From Urechis unicinctus (lineage: Eukaryota; Annelida; Polychaeta; Xenopneusta; Urechidae), in assembly GCA_034190875.2 (NCBI GenBank), contig CM067344.1, positions 33,453,287 to 33,517,286 of the forward strand: a stretch of DNA of 64,000 bases. The letters are read 5' to 3'. Below are positions 27,481 through 43,059 of the stretch, piece by piece; position 1 is the stretch's first letter, and each line of letters begins with the position of its first letter. The position numbers and the translations under genes are program-made. The notes below the pieces were generated by a model, which was given only the letters and a program-made list of their open reading frames with translations, did not search any database and was not told the DNA's origin.

Positions 27481-30400
27481 TACATGGTGGCAAGGAGCAC
27501 TATCTAGCGAATAATTGTGAGCAATGCATAAGGGAACGATGTACTCGCCTATGAGATGCATGTCCAACGTAATAGAATTAACCAAGTGGGCATGATACCT
27601 CAAGTGATGAGTCAGGTATTCATTGCGCTGCTATACATGATAATCGTGAAGACCATGGTCTATTTATGCTTAATATGAAGATAGATTAAAGCGATCAAAG
27701 GATTATGACCGATATAGACTACCGAATTTCCGTTTTTGTCGGTTTGCAGTGCAAATGAAACCTATTTCATTTGAGGCGAAAGCAGTATATTGACACGAGC
27801 CGGATTAACTTAGAGACATGGTTGTCAGAAAATGAATAATCATGAAAACAATGCTAGCATAAACAATAAGCAATATCCGCGCAGGAATTTGTGTGTAGCA
27901 AAAATGTTAGGAGCGGCCTTGAGCAACGCCGCTAAATGTGTATAAATGGGAGCTTCAATATTGACTAGTTTCTTGAAAGGCGCAATCTTTCATTTGGTGT
28001 CTAATAACTGGCTGATTGCATTAATTTGTATTGTACATTGAAAGCTATCCCGACCACATTGTGCATCAGGAAATATCTAGTACGCAAACAAATGTTGCAA
28101 TTCAAACAAACGTCAAACAAGAACGTCTGACCTTTTGGGAGTAGTTTGAAATTCATGAGATGGCGAAGCCACGGTGAGTGTTTTGTGTGCACTTTAAAAC
28201 AGCAGCTGCGCATAACATTTGTTTACTTTCATTTGGGCGACATAAACTAAAAATCAAAAGCACTACACATCCGCCAGGTGGTTTTAAAAAGGGTTGTCGC
28301 TTATCTGGACGCATATATGCTATAATATGTCATTTATCACAATAATTGCCTTATGGGTCTTGATCAATCTCGCGATAACTAATTAAATGTCATTGTTGCT
28401 CAGGGTCTAAAACGAATGCCATGCCATTATCATTGCATAATGCGTCATACCTCATATTCGACATTTAATGCAATATTGCTGTGCTTACTGACCGTTCAAT
28501 CAAGTGCTGCTTTAGGTACTTGTTAAATATCCTTAGATGCTTGATATGCTGACTTTTTAACCTTACTCTGTTAGAGCAATGCACTGAATTATAAAACAAT
28601 GACATAGCTTCGATGCGATGTGTAATGGATCGATAGCTCCGTCAATCCAAACTTCTGTAGAGTTGTACAAGTGCCACCCATATGGTAGTTATCATTGTAA
28701 TTTCATGCATCACATGTGTGTTTACATTTTGCTCACTACTTGAGTTGATGATCCACCGCTAACGCCAGAACGTACTTATATGCTATTCATTCATTGCGAC
28801 CTGGCAGTTTAAGCCGAATATAATTATACGCGCCCTCATGCGCTGCTACATCGTTGTCAGAGCTAGGTAATTATTAAACGATTGAGAATCATTATTGCTT
28901 TCCATATAAACATATATCAGTTGCACAGTTCATAGAGTGCGATAATTTAATGAAAATTATTGTTCAGCAGCATATGTAAACGATATTTGCCAGGTTTAAA
29001 TGGCGTTCGTGCTTGAGAGCTGACAATAGTCAGAATATTGATGAACGATACGATGTATCAAAACAAAAAGAATGAAAGGTGGAACCATTGATCCGTTTGG
29101 TTATTAATAATGTCGCCAATGTTGTACATTATTCTTAACAAATATGTATGAAGCACTGTTCGGAAATGTGACCTATTGCTATTAACAAATGAAGAACTAA
29201 ATGACGGCGTTTTGAATTTGATTTAAATTCCTTTGCATACGATTATATAATTAATACAATTTTACCTCACTGTGAACAAAATATGCTTGTTACAACTGAG
29301 AAGTTCATATATACGCTGATGCAGTATGAAGTCATGCACTAGTACGAACAAACGGCCTGTACAATTGATCAAAGCCGCCCCCATATAGTCAGAGACAGTG
29401 GAATCTTAGTCGACTCCGTTTGGAGTGATATATATGGCAATAAAGACAAGTATTATGTGACACAAGAATGATTCACTGCGTGTGTAACACAGCAATCATC
29501 ATAGAAGTAAGAACCATGGCCTGCAGTAGATGAAGAGAGATCAGACTAAATATGAAATGTATATATCCCCCGTAGATAAAACCCTTCAGGGGCATAACAC
29601 GTAGTGCATAGTATTTGTGCCACTCATGTGATCAATTCGATACAATAAAACAGGAAAGTTATTCGTCAAGTAACGATGCACGTCGATTGGTAAATCATCT
29701 ATCATTATCAAACCTGTGCGTGTGCTTCCAGTCCCACTATGCTGACCCTTGGGAAATGGCACCATATACCTTAAAATGCACTCTTCCACAAAAGCACGAA
29801 CATTTATTTTCTCAATGTATATTACGTACTGTTGTCGGCACGTTCATATCGGCATATAGTTAACCGTTATTTAGAAAACTATTCCATCGCCGGTACTTGT
29901 GTTGATGTAAATGATCTAAAGAAATTAAAACGTATACATCTCATTACAAAGCAACATTATGGTGTACACCCAACTCCCTACCCGAAACCTCCCCGCCCAG
30001 CCACAGACGACTGTCTGGATAAGGAAATATGGTTATTTCCTGTCATTGATTCAAGGATAATGATCGATCACAGTCATCAATATCGCGCTCGATTTAAGGA
30101 AAATCTATCTGTTATTCTTCATGATAATCTGGCGACCCATATAACAGGTTGGGCATTCAAGCGACAAACACACGCACACACTGTCACATTTCTACAGGTA
30201 TATGAGGTATATATTGGCCTGCTTATTGCTAAAAGTTGCATATTTGATTGAACAGTCATGCCACAGATAAGGCATATCGGTGGGTACTGCTACTGTTCGT
30301 GTTGCTAGGGAGAAGGTGCATTTTAAATTATATTCTGCATCCAAGCAGAGCTGTCGGTGCCTATGAACAGCAAGCATTGTGTACACACTACATCGAACGC

Positions 30401-31639
30401 AGAATGTAGTCCTCAACAAGGTACGGGTATTCCATCATTTTTCTATAATATTGTAGATAGAAGTGCAACTGTTAAAGCAGTCCATACATGCAATAGCAGC
30501 AATTAACATTGCTCTCTGTTTTTCAAGTACACTTGAATAGTGATAACATGGAATACAAATCGCGAAGTTCCATGTTTCATGTTCCCTATCGGCAAGTGAA
30601 AGTATATATCCATGCTAGGGACCATAGATATATGTAAATGCAATCAGTTGCTAGACACACTCAAGCAATCGCATGCTTCCATCCATGCCGACAAAGTTGT
30701 GTAATTGTGGTAATATATATGGGTGAAAGTAGATAGTAATGTTAGGGACCATTAATGTATTCTAATGCAATCAGTTGCTAGACGCACTCAAGCCGTAGCA
30801 ATCAGCTCCTACAATGGTAATTGCATGCTTCCATCCACGCCGACAAAGTTGTGTATTTTTGGCAAAATATATGGGTGCTAAAGTCACCACGCAAATGTGG
30901 GTTTAGGAATTAATGGATATCCTAGCGAGCGATTTTCCTTCCATTATGAACGGCACTTAGTGGCTCAAGAATGACCACATGTCAATGCCGACGTGTACCG
31001 GGGAGAGCTAGAGAACAAAATTCGATAATCAACGGAACTTCATAATAAACAGCATCATATAGGATATATCTGTTATGGGATGCACAGTAAATCAAAATGG
31101 TGATATCATATACAAGCAGCGAAATTATTAATTGCATATTAGCCAAGTTGGTGACATTACTGGAGATATTTGGGTAATTGGAGACAATGAGAGTTGTTTA
31201 CCGCTTGTGGATTTGTGTTTGACATAAGAGGGCCAGACATGTAGGTATAAATTGACGGTTACATGCAATCACCCCAAGCAGTCTTCAGTAAAGACGATTA
31301 TATATACAATCCCATTCGACCTTGCAAACAAATATTTATTAGTTTACAATTTGTTGCAAAACTTGCATATTACTTGTGAATGCTGGTTTACTAATGTTAC
31401 AAATTAAAAAGAAACAAATAGATATAGCCTTTCAGAAAATATTCTGTTGTCTGGATAATATGATTAAAATGATACATTTTCCTGTATCCAGTAGCCTCCA
31501 TATCATATATACTCGGACTCAAATAACCAAACTGGAACGGGAACTGATGTAAGGTTTTGCCGAAGGGTGCTTTTACCAGCAACGACTAATGAAGGCAAGG
31601 GTAGGTCGGATATCTAAAAAAGGGTATTGATCATGTCGA
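27481..31639. other. No gene seen
   Basis: AT-rich DNA. The longest frame (29,832-30,251, 139 codons) has no recognisable domain. A tandem duplication lies at 30,614-30,880. Confidence 0.65.
30614..30880 (+). repeat. Tandem duplication, offset about 127 bp, two copies
   Basis: Copies at 30,614-30,735 and 30,741-30,880 share AATGCAATCAGTTGCTAGAC, GCATGCTTCCATCCA and CCGACAAAGTTGTGTA. The second has a 20-base insertion. Confidence 0.88.
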
Positions 31640-32148
31640 GCAAATAATTCGACGACACAACGCCATTATGAACGCACTTTAAGGCAACAAATGCTTCTAA
31701 GGCAGCCCTAGGCGACCATTAGGTGGAAAAACCCAAGTGCAAAACGTCCAGACCAGGCTAACTCAACATACGAAGTTGTTGCCGCTGCCGTTCTTCGGCC
31801 TTCATTCAACGGGGTCTTTGTAGATGGAATACAAAGTCCAAGACTATATTGCGCTTCTATCGATTAAGGAAAAGAAGCCTGCGTTTCATTAATGGAATCT
31901 GGCTGCTCTGGTGAAGTCCTCCATCGGGATTATTCTGCCACATAACGCGATGAGTAAGTTGCCGTTACTGAGCCTTACTATCTTAAAACGAAATTGAAGG
32001 GAACATTTTACTGCCCTATTAGCTGACGCAGGATTTATTTTTACACTTTCTTTCAACTTTTAATTAAACAAACCGCTTCTGTCGGTGACACTGCATTCCA
32101 ACTACTTGAACTACTTGAACTAAAGCAGCTGTTGATTTCATACCATCG

Positions 32149-32150
<2 letters not shown>
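31640..32150. other. Unidentified GC-richer segment beside the TA array
   Basis: With 32,411-32,770 it brackets the TA array and both parts are GC-richer than their surroundings. TCAACGGGGTC occurs once on each side (31,807 and 32,731). This may be an old repeat with an internal TA expansion. No protein match recognised. Confidence 0.3.
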
Positions 32151-32151
<1 letters not shown>

Positions 32152-32239
<88 letters not shown>

Positions 32240-32410
32240 ATATATATATTAATACATATATATATGTATAAATATATATTTATATATATATATATAAATA
32301 TATATATGTATATATATAAATATATATATATTTACATCTATATATATATACATATACATATTTATATATATATACATATATATACTTACATACATACATA
32401 CATACATATA
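32152..32410. repeat. Imperfect (TA)n array ending in (CATA)n
   Basis: About 260 bases of TATA with ATTTATA and ATGTATA interruptions, ending in (ACAT)5 at 32,386-32,407. Confidence 0.97.
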
Positions 32411-32770
32411 CGTAAGCTTAAGGATGACGTTGAGAAGTTGATGCTAGTTGTTGCCCTTAGGCTCTCCGCGGCCGATTAAGCAGGTGCTGATTATATGCCT
32501 TTAACTTCTTTAAAACAAGAAACCTAGAAGCGAGAGTCGCATATTGATAGATGATATATGTGTAGGTCACCACTCCCTTACACTGCACTCTTCTGCTGAT
32601 AAATTAACTCTAACCCAACCCTTGCTTACCCAGCTGTGCCTTCCACTGCGACCCAACTGCGGTGCTGCGTTGTCATTGGTATGGTATAACTGCACCATCA
32701 TGATCAGTATCGAAGTCATTTCATGCGGTTCAACGGGGTCAAGAAAATCGATTTGATCATTAATATAAGG

Positions 32771-35700
32771 CGGCAATTACATTCAATAGTCAGAGCACCC
32801 GCGCTTAGATATCAACGATTAACCAGGCATGCAATACCTTAGAGAGACACGAACTTACCGTTACCTATGCACAAAAATATGCACGATTACATGCTAATAA
32901 TTCGGCGCAATTCCACAAGTTTCAAATCACCAGTAAACCTTGTATAACTTGATATCTGGCTCAGTGATACATTAACGGAGCTCATTGGGGAGAAGGAGAA
33001 TTTCACATGACAAAGAACGTTGTAGCCAGCAATTAATCAACATATGTATTAGTTGACTAAAGATGCTAACATATAAACTTCACGCTAAATCAAACTGATA
33101 AGATAGTGCTCCTGAAATCAAGGAAAACCTATACTAAAAGCGAAATGGTTTATGTGCTCTTAACACGGCTGTAATCTTAAATAAATCGTGATAACTGATA
33201 TGTACAATATTTGAAGGTTTTATCGTTACCACTACGTGATCGAGATGAGTATAAATATAACAGACTCTACCTACGTAAATTTCCGTGAATATTGCACAAG
33301 CTATCAAGAAATCATGGATTTGTTTTACCTATTAAATACCATGCAAACAATTTTAGCGAGACGCCTCATTACTTAAAGTTCGTTCATGTGAGGTGTAAAT
33401 GTACGTTACACCGGTAAAATTTGTATTTTCGTTTGGCTTGTCAACATTCGCATATTTCAACGAGTGAGACCAAGCATTGCTGCAAATGACGACGTCTTGA
33501 TTTGGTGATTTAAAAGCTATAATATACCATATTCACAACGAGGAAAGGCAAAATCACACATCGGCAGCGTGCGAAATATATTGGTTCATTCACTCGGCCT
33601 ATAACATGATAAGAGGCTTATTGTGTAATAACCTACAACCGTTGGCAGAAATGGCTAAGGCTTCGCGACAACATGATTTCACTTTAATATTTATTTTAAA
33701 AGCGACAGTTCATCGATTTCAAACATTAAGAAGCGATCCCACGTCTTAAATTATTCAACACAATGGTTTATTCAGCTTTGACATTAACCACCTGGTATAT
33801 ATGTTACTTGAAAGCGCATATTTCTGGAAATATTACTTGTATTCCACTAGCGATATCCGCCTCTTCTTTGTACCCACTTTTGAGAATCAGGAAAGTACTA
33901 ACTGCCATATCACACGGCGTACACTTGCATGTCATCGAAACCTTGAAAAGTTTGCCGGGAATCGTGATGATCAAGAGCATCATCGGCGACAGCCCAAAGC
34001 GACTTCAATCGAAAGCATCCTATGTTTGAATACTATATCGTGTCTTGAATTAAGTAAAGTATAAATGTCCTTTGCAACAACCCGAATGAGTACTTTTTGT
34101 ACATTTATACAGTATTATTAACTGACCACTGTATGCTTGCAGGCCATTGTAACATATAATGCGCCAGTGAACATAAACAAACTTAAATACTCAAATAATT
34201 CACAGTCAGTTTGGTCTCCGCAAAAAAACTCACATCAATCAAAGACCGTTGATGCTTGCGAGTATTTATAATGTCTATTTGGGCAGCAGATTAAATGTCA
34301 CGCATAACACCCCTGACCCAATCCTATTTTAACTCGACAAATTACCCCTGTAACAATGCTTTCAGCCGACTTGCTGAACCATAAAAACAATCCACCAATC
34401 CGTCTAGTAACCACAATGTAACAAAATTGAATTATAGCGGTACATTATGCTGACATATAGCTCGGCATATTATTTCCAACATCATGAATTTTACTTGTTC
34501 TGTATTAATTTTAATAATTGAAGTTGATCAACTATTGATATTGTTCACCAGCTATGTATCTTTGATGTCTCGTTCGTATTTTGATATGATAGTGATCAGG
34601 CTAAGTCCTCAGCATGTTGATAAACAAAGCTTGAAATGAAATGGCACCATAGTCAAGATATACACCGCCCGCTAAATTAGCTAGATGCTAGTGCTCCAGA
34701 CGAGACGGCGGACAGGAATGATGAAATAATACAGAATCAAATCGTCCATCGAGCTGCTGATGAATGACAAATTTAAGCCAATGCAACGGAAATTTTTATT
34801 ATATTGAAACAACCAGTTGAGGCTTAATATTGCACATTTGATAAATGCATGGCACTGCATTAAACACCTGTTGCCTCAAGAATGACGCTGCAATGATGTG
34901 AACTGCAAAACACAACATAGATTATCCCATGTTGCTGTATTTTTCGTATAATTATTATGTGAGATCAAAAGTCATATTATGAATGCTGATAGATATGTCA
35001 ACGTTTATTCAAATTCCTCATTAGTATACGGCAAGCAAGCCAATATGTAGCAAGGCATTGGCGATGATTGCCTATCTGTCATACGGAACGTGCAAATCTC
35101 AAACTACTATGTGCTGCTGCCTAATCAAAACAAGCAATTTAGGCGACCTCGGTCCCCTGATGTGGTTCTTAAGATTTTTAATTCGTGTCCTGATTGCGTT
35201 AACCAGCTATTTCACCATGTCTAATCACTCATTTAACCGGTAGCATTACATGTTTTGCTCAAGATGAATAGAGCACAAGCATCTCTTCGTTACTGTTGCA
35301 GGGATCAACAACGTCATAGCATCCGTACCACGATGACTAATCATCAAATTGGCCAAACTTATTAGTGTGAATCGAAATTTTGTAACCAATGAAAATAAAA
35401 ATTGTACAAATGCACTTGCCTTGCACCATTTACATCGATGCCAATCGGGATCTTATACCGAATCGTCGCCTTTCGGCAAAATAATTGTGAAACGCAAACT
35501 TTCATTTTCAATTTCAGGACCATAAGTACCTACTTGGCGATTCTAAATACCGCACCTCGGCGCAATATCCAGAACATTACTGCTATTTAGCGATGAGGAA
35601 CGAAAACCGGTGTAGCTGTCCGGTAATATATAATGAGCTTTATATCACTTTAGCCTCGTCTTGTATGTGATGCTCGATGGATAATTAATAGCGGAGGCTG

Positions 35701-38700
35701 AATACTTTGCCAATATATTGTGTTTACATGTTGGGCACAGGCGCTGTAGTGTCGGAAAATTTCACAGCCTGTCTCAAAGTTTATAAAAAGGGGAATGCGA
35801 CTGGTCAATATTTCAAATATGATTTCTAAATCAAGTTCAGTGTGACATACATTGCGGTGACAATCTTATCACTGCGTGGGATGTTTACATCGCGTTGCTG
35901 GATTAAACAGCAGGACCGTCTGGCTGCAAAAGCTCAGGTGTATCTTCGCGATTACCTTGACAAGTTTTAATTATAATTTACACTTGGAGTCCGCGCCAGG
36001 TACAGGTGTAAGGCTAATATACCGTTCCAATTTACGATACTCCCTATAGATCAAGAGGACACCGTTTGTTATTTCCTACGCATTGACGGAATAGTGGAGG
36101 CTACTACAGACTCGTTGCCATTAATCGTTGTTCATAAACCAGTGATTCATTTTAATCACTTTATTTTTTTTCCGCAACGGCAATTTGAAGTTCGCAAAGG
36201 GAGCTGCACAGAACGTTTCATAAAGTTATGCTAACTGTACGTTTATGTTTCCGGTATTCATCCCCATACATAGAATAATTGCTCTGGATCAAACGCGATT
36301 GCCCCATGTGTGTCATCTACTATCGTCTGCTTTTGCATCAACTTACTATCTATTCGTAACTGCATTAGCCAGAGCGCCCAAAAGACAGATAGTGTATTCC
36401 CACAGCCGTGATCATTGTTCATTCATTGGGCGACAACTGCCAGCCATATAAATGCCTATGTTTACAACTATATTACTTTCTTGTTACAAGTAGGTGAATT
36501 TTTTACATGATATATTTAGTACTCCACTTATTTGTCCATTGGTTAACGTAAATAGTATCAGTGGAGCTTACTGATTGACCGGTTCCGACAACACACAACG
36601 TTAGTAATGTTTATTAGCATACGTGCATGTCATTCTGTATTCAGTTTAATGACCCATCGTGCAAAAGCAAGTTGTGTGAATGGACCACCTTCGGTCATAA
36701 TTGCAGTGTAGAATCGGGATTACTATGACCGCCCATGTGCAATTACATAAGTAAGTTGGGGACAATCCAACTACATGCAACACGCACACTGAGTACTTGT
36801 GATAAACAACTAATTTAACGCAATCTAGTCTAACCAACCATGCGCCAGGCAACGACGGGCGCGAGTGACTATGGCTTGATTTTAAATATCATCTAGTTAC
36901 TATATAGTAACTGACACCGGCGTAGCATATTATGATATACAAATGTACCAAGTTGCTATTCTGTTCAGCTCTAGAGATTCAGCTCATTGTGTGAACGGTG
37001 CAACTTCAGCAATATTGGACAATGTACGACCCTGGCACAGTGTTACAGACATCCCTCTGCACATTTGCACATGGACTCATATATACGTTTACAACGTTCG
37101 AGAATTATTTTCTATCAGGATTTTCAATTAAATCTTAGATACATCATGCCTTCTGCTAGCGAAATAATGACCCAATTACTAACATGTTGTCCCTGCATAC
37201 TAGAGAGTCACCAATTACAATCTACGAACGATCGGTTATTATCCTGGACAATTGATAACACTTACTACAAGAACACCTTATTAGCACACTGACGTAATTT
37301 GCTACAATCTCCGAAGTCACGGTGCATGTAACAATTAAGAACATCAGATTATGTTACTAGTTATAGCAACATTATACATGCCAACCAAACAGCAAGTGAC
37401 CTTGGTGGCCAAATGTGGTCCATTAGGTGGTAGATACGTGCCTGACTATGTATACTTGCCCCCTTGCATTGCGTATTGAGATCACGCATCTGACCTTCAG
37501 TGGTAAAAGCACTTGTTTACTTGGCATGCCAATGATTGATTAAAAGCACGCGCTAAGGGTACAGGATTCACTTCAGTATGGTTGTTATTGAAATACTGGC
37601 ACGCACCATGCTTGATTTGAACTACCTGGTGTGTGCCAGGGGACTATTATGTACCTACATATTTCAATCTGCAGTGGCATAAAACAAAAGCTACACATAA
37701 ATGATCAGTCACAAATATTTCGTCGTGTTAAGCAACGGTCCTCTTTATGCACATAAGGGAATTTTCTCACCATCCTGCCTTGACCGAATAAGAGTCGTTG
37801 TTAACAGCATGATTGCGCTGATTAAGTACTGACTCGATTTAGTAGCCGAATTCCAGATTATTTAGAACGGTCTTCCGCCCATCATACGAATGGGAGACAA
37901 CCTTAGTACCATTGTTAATTAACGGCAACCTTCAACTAAGAATGACCAGTTAAAATTTGCTGGGTCATGAAATTGTGTGATGGCAATAAATGCTCAAGTT
38001 GCCGAGGGAAATATATTGCCTAACAACGGCAATCAACTGAGCTAATTGTGTCCTCTGACCTCTCTTTATGCCAAATGCAACACAAACAAGCCATTTTACA
38101 TTTCGAGAGCGCTCCAAATTGCATTGAGAGCAGCTGGGCTGACAGACATTCAAAAATATGTAGCACCGCGGATATCAACTCATGGTGCACGTTTTTCCCA
38201 AATAAGTCGGCTGCGAGGGATGAGAACATATCATGGTTGCGTGAGTCTGTATAGTGCCATTTTTAACAATTGGCTCATGAACAAAATATCGGTTCATTCC
38301 GAATTGCATTATTGCACCTTAGTGGAAGACTTGATTAATCTAAAGTCAATATTGTTACCGGAGGTATTTTATGCAAATCACTCGGCATTATTAAGCTTGA
38401 TTCCACTTTGTTCGCGCCTAAGTAGTTTTCCAATGGCGCCTGATGGTGGATCGGGGCCGACTTGTCTTTTTTAGCAATAGCTGCATAATATAAAACATAG
38501 AAAAGAGGAGTTCTTCTACCCAAAATGTTCGTCTCCACCAAATCGCAGCAACACACAAACACCTGTCATATCACTGACATTAAACAGCGAGTACGTTTGC
38601 ATCATGTTTTTGCTTTCAAGGCGTGCAACAGAGAACACGTAGATGTCTGAAAGAGGAATACCAACAAACGATTATGCATAAAAGAATGCAATCACCCAGT

Positions 38701-41439
38701 TGCTGCAGCATAATCCACAAATGGTGTAAAATTTCCAGCTCAAGGCTATATCTCCGCATTCAAACTGTTATTTACGTTGTTGGTCAGTATTTTCTGTAAA
38801 TGAGTAATACCAACAAATTACTATGTGTAAAAAATGCAATCACTGAGTAGTTACACTGTAATTTACAAATGGTAGGGATTTCCAGCGCAAGGTCATATCA
38901 AGTCCTTTCTCTTCAGGGAATTACGCGTTCAAAATAATTTTAATTTGATTGTCGTGGTAACTAGCTTGTTCTGGGAACAACGTGGATGCGCCGAGGGAGG
39001 TCATACACACGAGAACGGTAATATTGTTCAGATATCAATATCTACTACTACCGCCAGTTGGTGTCTTAGCTACCGGTCGATGAGCCATTTGTTTAGTACC
39101 CAATGTTGGTTAAATTTAGATAATGCCCTAAGACAATTTAGCGCAACCACAGCATTGCTAGGCACATTAGTGTAAATCAGCCGCTATGTTTGATTATTAA
39201 ATTAATCAATTACTCATCAGCAGTATTATAGAAAATGATGGAAGAGTTGGCAGGGTTTCATTTCATTATATGATGATGCGTTTCATTAATTTAAAAAGAA
39301 TATGCTCAGTCAGAATAGGCGACTAAGATTGAATAAAAGGTAGTAATGGTCGAAGCTGATATTCACCCTATAAATGACACTGATTCTCTGCTTTATGGAT
39401 TGAAGAATAACACATTATTAGTTTCTAGTCTTCAGTATGTTACGCTGATGACTCAATATACTTGCCCTCAACTTGCATGCCTACATAAATTTGATAGAGC
39501 GCAACTGTAGTTCATAACTAACAATAAGTATAAATTGATGGACAATTCCCCAATTTATATTGCTGTCTCTGCAACGCAGTTGCGAAATGCCTCCGCGTCG
39601 AGCATCACACAAATTAGGGGTATCTTAAACCAATATTGATAATTTGTCACCTTTACTCACAGCAGTCAAGATCACGTTTCGCTAAAATCACAATGCCATT
39701 TTAGAATATGTTATCATAATGCTTGCATCCATTAATAAGGAACTTTTATTACATTTGAGATTAAGTACTATAATTCAACACATTAAGTTATATACGGCAG
39801 GTATTGCGTAGCCAGATAATACACTGTCGGTTATAACTAATTTATAGCACCAAGCTGTCCGAAGGGGCATCTCTGCAACAGGAAACATCAACATTGATGA
39901 TAGAATAACAATAGGTGCAAGCAAATATGATTAGTACTGAAGCATCGTTTAGAAATGCTTTGGAATGCGAAATTCAGCTTAGTTATGGGGTTCCTTTAAT
40001 AGATGTTATTGCTGATGATTTGTTAACATCGATGTATACAAATGAGGAATTTAGAGCCGGTGCATGGGATTATTTGACAACTTACACCATAAAATCAAAT
40101 ATTGATATTAACTGAATACCATTATTTGTCAAGCAAAACAACGCAGGTAATGCTGTGCTGTACCATGTTTCATATCGCACATTTTACAAGGTTGATCATG
40201 TTACTCTCTATATTGTAAGGGTGTTACATGGAGATTCTGCGTGACGATCTATGCAAAGCAGAGAAAAACTTCGATACTAATTGATCCATGTCCACAAGAG
40301 TATTCCATGTTTATATCTTATGTTTGGCGGATGCGAATGACGACAACCACTCAGTTAGTTTGATATCAAATGGTTGTCATAATTTTGATACATTTGTCAT
40401 TGTGATCTTAGTACACATAGAGCAGTTGCAAATTCGCGTTCGATATCATTGACTAAGAGAGCCCTATTGGCTCTTGCAACATTCTTGTTACATACATCAT
40501 TTGTTGTTGTAATTATCATAACAATGTCAGGCTTGTATCGACTCTTTTTGAGGGGTTTATCGTAATGTTCTTATAAAATACACGATATCATGACCTGTAG
40601 TCTCTGTCTGCTATAATTATCCTGCAATATATTTAGTTTTATTCAACTTATAATTACCCGTTCCGGTTTTCATGTTCGGAAGAGCATTTGCCATTGCAGT
40701 AAATGGAGAGCAAGCACAGATATACCGTGTCATTTTATCAAATGCCCGTTTTATCAGCAATCTCATGAAACGATAATACAACTGGTGTTCTTTATACTTG
40801 TCGGATGATTTTTCTCTCTCTACCAAAACGGGTTGCTGTAGCGCTTTCAAAGACATTTAGCCGTTAGGTGACAAAGGATCGCCTATCAAAGTTTTATATT
40901 TTCGGGAGTATCATTTTATACTTGTCAAAAATATTTAACTGTAAACACGATTGAGTTGCGTTGAGCACTCACTATAAGTTTGGTTTAGGGCTTTATTTAT
41001 GAAAAATAAGTTTCTTGACAAAATATTTGTCTATAGTCCTTGACCTTTCCTGTGTTTACATGCCGGTTACATTAATAGTAAAGATCTTGTTAATGTATTG
41101 GGTTTGCATAAGTAGTGTCTGCCTACAGTTTTATAGTTTTAAATAAAACAGTTTTACATCACCGTGCATCTACTCCTGCGTATATTTTATCTATATTCAT
41201 GTGAATATCATTAGATACTAAGTGTGATGGGAAGGCAATGTTAAGATTAGCTGCTGCAATAAATACGAATTATATAGTGTTTGCATTCGTGATTAAAGCT
41301 CCAAAAGAAATAAGCGTTACATAAATAATTGTCATAAAACACACGTCCCGATCAAACAACGTTTTAAATCAACTACATAAGCATCCTTTTGTGATATTAT
41401 TGACGACACTTTAGAGCGCAAATATAATATTTTAATCTC
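32771..41439. other. No gene seen
   Basis: AT-rich DNA. Overlapping frames on both strands at 38,046-38,474 (142 codons) show no motif. A tandem duplication lies at 38,650-38,910. Confidence 0.65.
38650..38910 (+). repeat. Tandem duplication, offset about 149 bp, two diverged copies
   Basis: Copies start near 38,650 and 38,799. Shared landmarks are AATACCAACAAA, AATGCAATCAC, ACAAATGGT and TTTCCAGC.CAAGG. More diverged than the 30.6 and 45.3 kb pairs. Confidence 0.75.
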
Positions 41440-43059
41440 TGGACATACATAAGTGAGTATAGTACGTTGCATTAAATGTTGGTCATAAAGCTGCGCAAAA
41501 AGCATGTAGTTGTTTCTATCAACGGAGCAATTACCAATATTAGGTAATGTTGTTTGTAAAAAGCGCTTACATTGCATGCCGCCATTAAGCACCCTTTGCA
41601 ATTAAAGCAATACTCAGGCTTGCAAAATGATTGACAATAGATCCACCCATAGAGGAGTCTTTAGTCATTTTAATCTCATGAACGGTGAAGAAACGTCCAA
41701 GTAGATAATGTTAACCATTCACCCAGCGTTCAGCATTTTGGAGCGTCCTTCAGATCTTAAGGGCTTTTCGTGATTATCATGATGAGTGATGGCGTTGATT
41801 TCCCGTGGGAGATCAGAAGGTTGATTCAGAATACGGCAACCCATAATAAATACCTTGAGTGCATAGCCAATGTGCAGCACATTCTACCAAATGCCTGGCA
41901 ACATTAGCCGAAAGGATAAGTATCAGGAATTTACCGATGAATGTTTTCTCAGTATGCAAGTTTACTTATATGGAGTCTTTTCTGTTATATTTTTAACAAA
42001 GCAAAAGACACTGGCATCATCACAATAACCTTTTTATGTTTTACGGTAACAATTTTAACACCATAGTTGGATATTCAATAGTGTTAAATTACAATGCAAC
42101 CATTGAAAATTATTCGTCAAGATGTTCATACAAACAAAATCGTCAGTGCCATGGCATTTCTACATAAGCTAATATCTTTTCGAGTCAATAGAGAGACTAA
42201 AAGTTTGAGTGAGATTTGATCGGCAAAATTGCCAACGACTACAATAACACAACAAACACTATAAAGCACAGAATGCAAAGAAATTCATACGTGCTATCAA
42301 GTGCATACGTGCCGAACCTATTAACCTTCCCCTGTTGTTAGTGGGGTTGTTGGTCATTTGTTTATCTTAATCTGTGGATTAACATAAAGAACAAAGTATG
42401 AGTTTCATCACATGCCGTAGTTTACTGTGTCTTCTGTGTCATTGTAGTCGTTGTAGCCTACGTTGACCATTTGATTCTTTATATCAACACTTGTAACTAT
42501 TGTAAGATGCGACAATCATGAAATTGAAATACGCAGTCTGGGTCACAGTAAAATAACGATCGACGCAATTAACGTAATATGTATACAGTAACAATGACCA
42601 ACTGGCGTATCATAATGATAGATAGTATAAACAGATAAATGACATGGGAATGAATAATTAATTTGATGGATCGCCTGTGTGCTCATCATAAAAGTCAGTT
42701 TCATTTAGACTAATACCGGAAAAGAAACTACAATTGTCAGGCACGCAGTCACACATGTCATGTATGAGTTAACCGCCAGACTGCGAGCATGTCAAAGTCA
42801 CAACTATCCTGGCCTAAATATTTAAATTTGTATATGTCGGATATTGATATCAGTAGTGCCTAGTGAAAGTCTAATGACATTACGAAAGTGGTAATTACTA
42901 CACCTATGAAAGATGCAAAAATGCCTTAACCATTAATAATATAGGTAGCACCCTTTTGAACCCGCCTAACAGTAATATTGTAAAAACATTTGTGGAAATC
43001 GGTTCCACATACTAGACGAATAAAAGCTAATAACAAAAATTTATGCACAGCTTGAATTA

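Noticed and set aside
29832-30251. 139-codon open frame on the plus strand
   Set aside because: No recognisable domain, no splice or promoter context, and no sign of constraint; plausible by chance.
38046-38474. 142-codon open frame, with others on the minus strand
   Set aside because: Overlapping frames on both strands and no family motif; probably chance in a GC-richer patch.
41098-41160. Mariner-like terminus (GGGTTTGCATAAGTAGTG)
   Set aside because: No inverted partner or transposase sequence found nearby.
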